Part shown: positions 61,925 to 64,000 of the stretch, piece after piece
Position numbering within the stretch: position 1 is the first letter of the stretch
How the letters are laid out: each line of letters begins with the position of its first letter
From: Thermoanaerobacterium sp. CMT5567-10
Lineage (GTDB): Bacteria; Bacillota; Thermoanaerobacteria; Thermoanaerobacterales; Thermoanaerobacteraceae
NCBI RefSeq assembly: GCF_030534315.2
Contig: NZ_CP130558.2
Location: 186,001 to 250,000, forward strand
Length of the DNA: 64,000 nucleotides
Direction: 5' to 3'
Translations under genes and position numbers: made by a program
Notes under the pieces: model-generated
What the model was told of the DNA's origin: nothing
Seen by the model: only the letters and a program-made list of their open reading frames with translations
The model's database searches: none

Positions 61925-63208
61925 TTACTCTATTCCATCCTTTGTAGTTACAAAGTATTTCTGCTCACCATATAATAAATAATTTTTAAAAAACAATATT
62001 ACAACAAAGTTTACAGAAGCACATATAATGATATTTATCCAACTGGGAATTTTGTCAAATAAAATTCCAAATATCATTTGTCCTAATGGAGTCACTATCA
62101 TTAAGCAAGTACTTATCGTCGCTATTACTCTCCCCATCAATTTTAAAGGTATTTCTATTTGCAACATAGTAGTCAAAGCTATATTCCCTATGGATGTAAT
62201 TAATCCGACAAAAAATATTATTATCATTAAGCTTATGTATGGTTTAAGAATGTAAGAAAAGCCCTGCAAATAGATAGGAGAAATTGTAAATGACAATAAA
62301 AAATATAATATAGAAACCGAAAATATATCTAAGAATAATATTTTACCTAATTTATATTTTTTTGTAATTATACTAGATATGAATGGTGATGCGATCATAG
62401 AAATTGCAAATGTAGATTGCAAAATTCCATATTGATAATCCGTAATTTTTAATATTTGTTTCGATATATATGTCAACCCTACAGATAATATAGGATTTGA
62501 TGTGAAGTTAATAATTATACCTATAATTAATATATTCAAAATTAGCCTTTTACTTTTAATAAAATCAATACCCGTTAAGAAGTCATTTAAAAACGAATTT
62601 AGGTTTATTTTTTCTGGTTTATCATTTGTTTTCTGTATTTCTAACATAGACTCACACATAAATGAAAGAAGAAAACTTATAGCATTAATTGTCAATATTA
62701 TGAATATATTAAAAACTTCTAATAAAATACCAGCTATAACAGGCGAAATCAAATTTGCTATATTCATAAACATCGTGTTAATACCATTAGCATCCGCTAA
62801 TTCATAATTTTCTGCAATGGAAGGTATAACTGCTGCTATTGTAGGATTAAACATTGAGGAAATAGTAGAAAGTAAAACTGATAAAATATAAATTTGAGTT
62901 AATGTTAAAACGCCATTCATTTTGAAAATGATAGCATAAATTGCAACAATTGCTGCGCTTAGTAAATCTAACATCATAAGTAATTTCTTTCTATCAAACC
63001 AGTCGGCAATGACACCTGCAATATTGCCAAATATTATTTGAGGTACTAAAGTAATAGCCAATACTGATGCAAATTTTGTTGCAGATCCCGTAATTTTTAA
63101 AACGTACAACGACAATGCAAAATTTTGCATTTCACTTCCAAGGAGAGATACAAATTTCCCGGTAATAAGAAATAAAAAATTCTTTTTTCTAAAGATAGAG
63201 AGATTCAT
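61925..63208 (-). CDS. MFS transporter
   Basis: 427-aa transporter with about twelve hydrophobic helices. The loop 2-3 motif is recognisable (GVIADWFDRKKLLMM), as in MefA-like drug exporters of the DHA3 type (begins MNLSIFRKKNFLFLITGKF). Substrate unknown; macrolide-like exporter similarity is inference. ATG after TGGAGG. The gene is intact, unlike its neighbours on both sides. Confidence 0.85.
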   Translation of the reverse strand: MNLSIFRKKNFLFLITGKFVSLLGSEMQNFALSLYVLKITGSATKFASVLAITLVPQIIFGNIAGVIADWFDRKKLLMMLDLLSAAIVAIYAIIFKMNGVLTLTQIYILSVLLSTISSMFNPTIAAVIPSIAENYELADANGINTMFMNIANLISPVIAGILLEVFNIFIILTINAISFLLSFMCESMLEIQKTNDKPEKINLNSFLNDFLTGIDFIKSKRLILNILIIGIIINFTSNPILSVGLTYISKQILKITDYQYGILQSTFAISMIASPFISSIITKKYKLGKILFLDIFSVSILYFLLSFTISPIYLQGFSYILKPYISLMIIIFFVGLITSIGNIALTTMLQIEIPLKLMGRVIATISTCLMIVTPLGQMIFGILFDKIPSWINIIICASVNFVVILFFKNYLLYGEQKYFVTTKDGIE

Positions 63209-63248
63209 CTATTTACCTCCAGTAAGTATTTATATCAATTAATGCATC

Positions 63249-63697
63249 TTAAAAGTCAAACATGCCTTTAAAGCCTGCCTTTTTCTTATTGGACTGTAAC
63301 TGCATTGTTTCTGTTTTTGTTAAAATTAGGGAGCCGCTGCCAAATTGATTATTACCTCATTCTCAATCTCTAACTCAAAATCAATATCAATATATTGTAC
63401 GTCTTCATGAGATACTAATATAATTATCTTATTTTCTTTTATCTCTTCTATGTATTTGCATAAATTCCTTTTTGACTCTTCATCTAAAAATGTCATTGCT
63501 TCATCAAGTATTATTATTTGAGGATCATGTATTAATCCTCTTAATATAGTTATTTTTCTTCTCTGACCACCCGATAAGTTTTCTCCATTATTTGCAAGCA
63601 TAAGGTTTAGATTTACTTTTTCATCATTAATAATGTCATTAAATCCTAATTTATTTGCCAGTGAAATTATTCTATTGTCGTCTATGTCTTTATGATT
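63249..63697 (-). pseudogene. Truncated ABC exporter ATP-binding domain
   Basis: The frame from about 63697 encodes only the second half of a nucleotide-binding domain: signature ENLSGGQRRKITILRGL, Walker B PQIIILDEAMTFLDEES and the H-loop ILVSHED. The Walker A part and any transmembrane domain are missing, and the frame starts right at the stop of the CPBP gene. In the given frame it ends at 63326 (NLAAAP). Adding one base to the T3 run at 63344-63342 gives an open tail (GSGSLILTKTETMQLQ, ending KGMFDF) to 63249. Type resembles peptide or lantibiotic exporters. Confidence 0.7.
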
Positions 63698-64000
63698 TTA
63701 AATTGAAATTTTCTTTTCCGTAGATTTTTATTGTAAAAATACTTACAAATATTGTATATTTCAATTATTATAACAGAAATCACCATCATATTGTCTATAA
63801 AATATACATAAATAGGCAATCTGTTATAAGGATATAGTTCAATAATTCTAGCATCTCCTATGAAATGCATGGCAGATGCGATATATATATTCCCTGTTCG
63901 CAAATATAAATAACTTGCAATAATACCTGAAATAAATACATTTAAAAAGTATGTTATATTCATATTTCCATGATGTACTAAATACGTTATAGGAAAATGT
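63682..64000 (-). CDS. CPBP (Abi) family intramembrane glutamic protease, 5' end outside window
   Basis: The frame stays open to the window edge (63999). It shows the C-terminal half of a CPBP protease: HHGNMNITYFLNVFISGIIA followed by SYLYLRTGNIYIASAMHFIGD, then two hydrophobic stretches. The catalytic EExxxR motif would be beyond the edge. CPBP proteases next to exporters often serve in bacteriocin self-immunity or peptide maturation. Its end overlaps the ABC remnant. Confidence 0.75.
   Translation of the reverse strand, partial: HFPITYLVHHGNMNITYFLNVFISGIIASYLYLRTGNIYIASAMHFIGDARIIELYPYNRLPIYVYFIDNMMVISVIIIEIYNICKYFYNKNLRKRKFQFKIIKT

Noticed and set aside
63249-63305. 18-codon frame (MQLQSN to GMFDF) as a RiPP precursor
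   Set aside because: It lacks a ribosome binding site and joins the ABC domain if one base is added, so a C-terminal tail is the simpler explanation.
1-64000. CRISPR arrays, tRNA or rRNA genes, prophage
   Set aside because: Reading through the intergenic regions I found no regularly spaced repeats, no cloverleaf with CCA-type ends and no phage structural genes. A tRNA scan would be more reliable than reading by eye.

Overview
The window is AT-rich DNA (by eye roughly one third G+C) from an endospore-forming, low-G+C Gram-positive anaerobe of class Clostridia. The gene content (spo0A, spoIVB, spoIIM, the complete spoIIIA operon, sigK), frequent TTG/GTG starts behind strong GGAGG-type ribosome binding sites, an OLE RNA with its partner OapA, and a Gram-positive type IV pilus operon point to a thermophilic member of the Thermoanaerobacterium/Thermoanaerobacter group. 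That placement is inference; no rRNA lies in the window. Nearly everything is on the minus strand, so the text follows transcription from high to low coordinates within each block.

Region by region: (1) 1-11.4 kb carries dacF (cut by the window edge), a XerD-like protein that has lost its catalytic residues, spoIIM, an EndoQ-like nuclease, nudF, a 38-codon gene on the opposite strand, and a cell-envelope operon of steA, steB, a polyprenyl-type GT2, a MraY-like transferase and a DUF3866 gene; then spo0A (with a SigH-type promoter) and a frameshifted spoIVB. (2) 11.4-22.9 kb is the recN-argR-nadK-tlyA-dxs block, then oapA and the OLE RNA, then ispA-xseB-xseA-folD-nusB and the amaP/DUF2273 pair. 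(3) 22.85-24.51 kb is an IS110-family element inserted exactly at the start codon of amaP. It has a structured non-coding left end that is a good bridge-RNA candidate. (4) 24.5-35.7 kb holds asp23, spoIIIAA-AH, efp, an Xaa-Pro peptidase, aroQ, proA, proB and aroK. (5) 35.7-45.9 kb is a complete type IV pilus operon (pilB-T-C-A-D, four minor pilins, a ComFB-family protein, pilM-N-O) headed by a c-di-GMP-II riboswitch. (6) 45.9-60.8 kb holds aroE, yqeG, an uninterrupted sigK, a class B PBP, the tRNA wobble-uridine genes trhP/trmR, mltG, ylbF, RNase J, fur, DUF1292, ruvX, ireB and alaS. (7) 60.7-64 kb is accessory and partly decayed: a frameshifted AI-2E-type permease, a PRC-barrel protein, an MFS exporter beside a remnant of a second one, an ABC ATPase remnant and a CPBP protease running off the edge.

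Three things deserve most attention. The pilus operon appears to be wired to c-di-GMP at up to three levels: the riboswitch, MshEN-like repeats in PilB and a ComFB protein. The IS110 insertion can be reconstructed to the base, and its left end supplies both the guide-RNA region and a replacement start for amaP. The XerD homologue sitting in the conserved xerD/dacF neighbourhood lacks the nucleophilic tyrosine and three other active-site residues while its fold-defining segments are kept.

Three genes (spoIVB, the AI-2E permease, the ABC remnant) each look one base short in an A/T run. The two explanations, real gene decay or consensus error in the assembly, cannot be separated from the sequence alone.
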